From NCBI GenBank assembly GCA_016278585.1, contig JADQBO010000291.1:1-16527 (forward strand): a stretch of DNA of 16,527 nt, read 5' to 3'. The DNA is from Desulfosporosinus sp. (GTDB lineage Bacteria; Bacillota; Desulfitobacteriia; Desulfitobacteriales; Desulfitobacteriaceae). The notes under the pieces are model-generated. The model had not been told where the DNA came from. It searched no databases and saw only the letters and a program-made list of their open reading frames with translations. Shown here in pieces: positions 15,210 to 16,527 of this stretch; the stretch's first letter is position 1; each line of letters starts with the position of its first letter. The position numbers and the translations under genes are program-made.

Positions 15210-15239
15210 CTAAAAAGGCCCCCATAGGAGCCTTTTTAG
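15210..15239 (-). terminator. Terminator of the Cache-HAMP-HTH regulator gene
   Basis: CTAAAAAGGC (15210-15219) and GCCTTTTTAG (15230-15239) make a 10-bp stem with a 10-base loop. On the minus strand the stem ends in TTTTTAG followed by TATTATTATCC. It lies 31 bases after the regulator stop, so the regulator and hydCBA are probably separate transcripts. Confidence 0.75.
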
Positions 15240-15269
15240 CACTATAATTAACCTAATTCAGTTTAGCAA

Positions 15270-16385
15270 TTACTGCGGTATAAATAGCTTAACCGGCCGG
15301 CCAACTGTGCCGTATTTCTGTTCGGACTTTAATGACCCGCTTTGCTCTAAAAATTCAAGGTAGCGGCGTACTGTAACTCTGGTTAGTTTAACTCCTTCGG
15401 CGACCTCTTCTGCAGAGAGAGGACGTCGATTTGCTTGTAAAAACTGAACTATCTGGCCAAGAGTCGCTTGATGTAAGCCTTTAGGCAACCCCATTTCTCC
15501 AATAACCCCCGCGGAATTAAGAGTAGACGGCGGCATATACCCAGTAGAAGTGTATGTATTATTAGGTTCAACTAGGTCAATTCCTGGATTACTGATAGTC
15601 GCTCGATTCATTTCCCCTGTCAGTGATTGAATTCGTTCTACCATTTGGTTGAAGGCATCCTCAAGTTCTCCAATTTCCTTAGCGCTGGAAACTTTAATCT
15701 TTTCAGTAAGATGTCCAGTGGCTACATCCCTGGTTCCTAGCGTAATATTCCGCAAAGGGGAGATAATCACTCTCTGAATGAAGAACCAGCTTAGAAGCGC
15801 TACTACGATTGTTAAAGCTAACCCTATTCCTGCCATTGTAGCTAAAGAGCGTGTAATCATCTCTCGTTCATAGGCATGGGAAATTCCTACATATAAAGCG
15901 CCAATAATACTGCCGTTTTCTGCACGTATTGGAACATAACCCGTTTGGTACCAATCTCCCACTACATTAGCCTCTCCTATATAAGTCTGGCCGTTTTTCA
16001 GCACTGTCTGGGCTATATTTGCAGAAATCTTGGTACCTATTGCTCGTTCGCCATTAGAACCACGTACTGTGGTAGCTATCCGTGTATCCCCCAAAAAAAG
16101 TGTTACGTTATCCCCAGTAAGATTCGATAAACGATCTACTAAATCGTTATTAAGGCTGATTTTTATGGATCCTTTATAAAGACTCCCGTCTTGTACATGC
16201 CAAGAGCCAGGATATGTTTTGTCAATTATTTCTCCGCAGGTTGCCAAATCGGTTTGTATTTTGATCATAGCTGCGGCCACTGCTCGATCTTTCATATAAA
16301 ATCCAAGGACGAAAACGAAACTAACCGCCAGTAAAATTAGTGAACCTAAAAGAAGTATAATAATGTGATGTTTGAGCGAGCGCAC
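15270..16385 (-). CDS. Membrane-bound one-component regulator: Cache sensor, HAMP, CitB/DcuR-type winged helix
   Basis: A 371-residue protein with an unusual order of parts. A membrane helix (about 8-30) is followed by an extracytoplasmic Cache-like domain (about 33-170) with the pattern HVQDGSLYKG, DTRIATTVRG, GERAIGTKI, NGQTYIGEANVVG and GSIIGALYVGI; a second membrane helix (184-205); a HAMP domain (about 205-257, SPLRNITLGTRDVATG to ELEDAFNQM); a Ser/Thr/Pro-rich linker (258-300); and a C-terminal winged helix (301-370) with KGLHQATLGQIV, SAEEVAEG, LTRVTVRRYLEFL and YGTVGRP. That last block is the DNA-binding end of CitB/DpiA/DcuR response regulators. No histidine-kinase H box, no ATPase domain and no receiver Asp are present. 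The start is GTG at 16385 with AGAGGTGA upstream. It probably senses a small extracellular ligand; hydCBA downstream is a plausible target but this is inference. Confidence 0.85.
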   Translation of the reverse strand: MRSLKHHIIILLLGSLILLAVSFVFVLGFYMKDRAVAAAMIKIQTDLATCGEIIDKTYPGSWHVQDGSLYKGSIKISLNNDLVDRLSNLTGDNVTLFLGDTRIATTVRGSNGERAIGTKISANIAQTVLKNGQTYIGEANVVGDWYQTGYVPIRAENGSIIGALYVGISHAYEREMITRSLATMAGIGLALTIVVALLSWFFIQRVIISPLRNITLGTRDVATGHLTEKIKVSSAKEIGELEDAFNQMVERIQSLTGEMNRATISNPGIDLVEPNNTYTSTGYMPPSTLNSAGVIGEMGLPKGLHQATLGQIVQFLQANRRPLSAEEVAEGVKLTRVTVRRYLEFLEQSGSLKSEQKYGTVGRPVKLFIPQ

Positions 16386-16449
16386 AAGTTCACCTCTTCT
16401 ATCATTTTTACTCTAAAATTACTTCTAAAAAGGAATGAGCTGGTGAATT

Positions 16450-16478
16450 AGTATATTTTAGAAATAATTCGCGGTTAA
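16450..16478 (-). promoter_or_regulatory. Candidate sigma-A promoter of the regulator gene
   Basis: On the minus strand TTAACC (16473-16478), a 17-base spacer and TATACT (16450-16455) match the vegetative consensus at 4/6 and 5/6 positions. The predicted start lies about 60 bases ahead of the GTG at 16385. Nothing else is recognisable from 16479 to the window end. Confidence 0.45.
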
Positions 16479-16527
16479 AGCTAAAAAACCTCTTTTATGC
16501 CATGAATAATTACAATATTCGAAAAGC

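Larger units (their letters stand above)
14915..15269. promoter_or_regulatory. 355-base control region upstream of hydCBA
   Basis: It holds the inverted repeat at 14991-15021, an AT-rich stretch (15070-15160) with TTGTGAA (15098-15104) and a TTGTTAA...AAAACAA pair (15116-15134) that loosely resembles the redox-repressor Rex operator, and the terminator of the regulator gene (15210-15239). A TTGACC (15189-15194, minus strand) might be a -35 element, but no good -10 follows. No confident promoter for hydCBA can be drawn. Confidence 0.45.

Overview
The window reads like a chromosomal segment of an anaerobic, low-to-moderate GC, spore-former-type Firmicute of the Peptococcaceae kind (Desulfosporosinus or Desulfitobacterium-like). 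This is an inference from the gene set: a bifurcating [FeFe]-hydrogenase cluster with an embedded aspartase, a lipid-anchored multiheme cytochrome c, a B12-dependent acyl-CoA mutase operon behind a sigma-54 promoter, strong AGGAGG ribosome sites and AT-rich spacers. No rRNA, tRNA, CRISPR array, complete transposase or phage gene was seen.

Left part (1-2697). On the minus strand lies an operon, in transcription order cobA/cobO-type corrinoid adenosyltransferase, MeaB-type GTPase chaperone, and the N-terminal part of an acyl-CoA mutase large subunit that runs off the left edge. Together they make adenosylcobalamin, load and protect the mutase, and carry out a carbon-skeleton rearrangement. The mutase has Phe where true methylmalonyl-CoA mutases have Tyr, which points to isobutyryl-CoA mutase. 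The 745-base leader holds a near-consensus sigma-54 promoter, a 36-bp palindrome about 190 bp upstream of it (candidate activator site), a possible small leader ORF, and a plus-strand terminator with no obvious gene.

Middle (2698-4679). Two plus-strand genes: a small membrane protein broken by a one-base frameshift in a T tract, and a six-heme cytochrome c lipoprotein. A strong hairpin terminator separates the cytochrome from the convergent hydrogenase cluster.

Right part (4680-14914). One long minus-strand cluster carries, in transcription order, hydC (NuoE-like), hydB (NuoF-like with extra FeS domains), hydA (catalytic [FeFe] subunit), a TM1266-type ACT-like regulator, hydG, an aspartase, hydF and hydE. 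The first three form a HydABC electron-bifurcating hydrogenase that couples NADH and reduced ferredoxin to H2. HydG, HydE and HydF build the 2Fe subcluster of the H-cluster. Two repeat elements have landed in its intergenic gaps: a REP-like 19-bp-arm palindrome between hydF and hydE, and a degenerate 7-bp tandem array between hydC and hydB.

Right edge (15270-16527). A minus-strand gene just upstream of hydC encodes the most unusual protein here: two membrane segments, an extracytoplasmic Cache-like sensor, a HAMP domain and, directly on the same chain, a CitB/DcuR-type winged-helix DNA-binding domain, with no kinase or receiver. It looks like a membrane-bound one-component version of a citrate/fumarate-type two-component system and is the best candidate for an undescribed mechanism.
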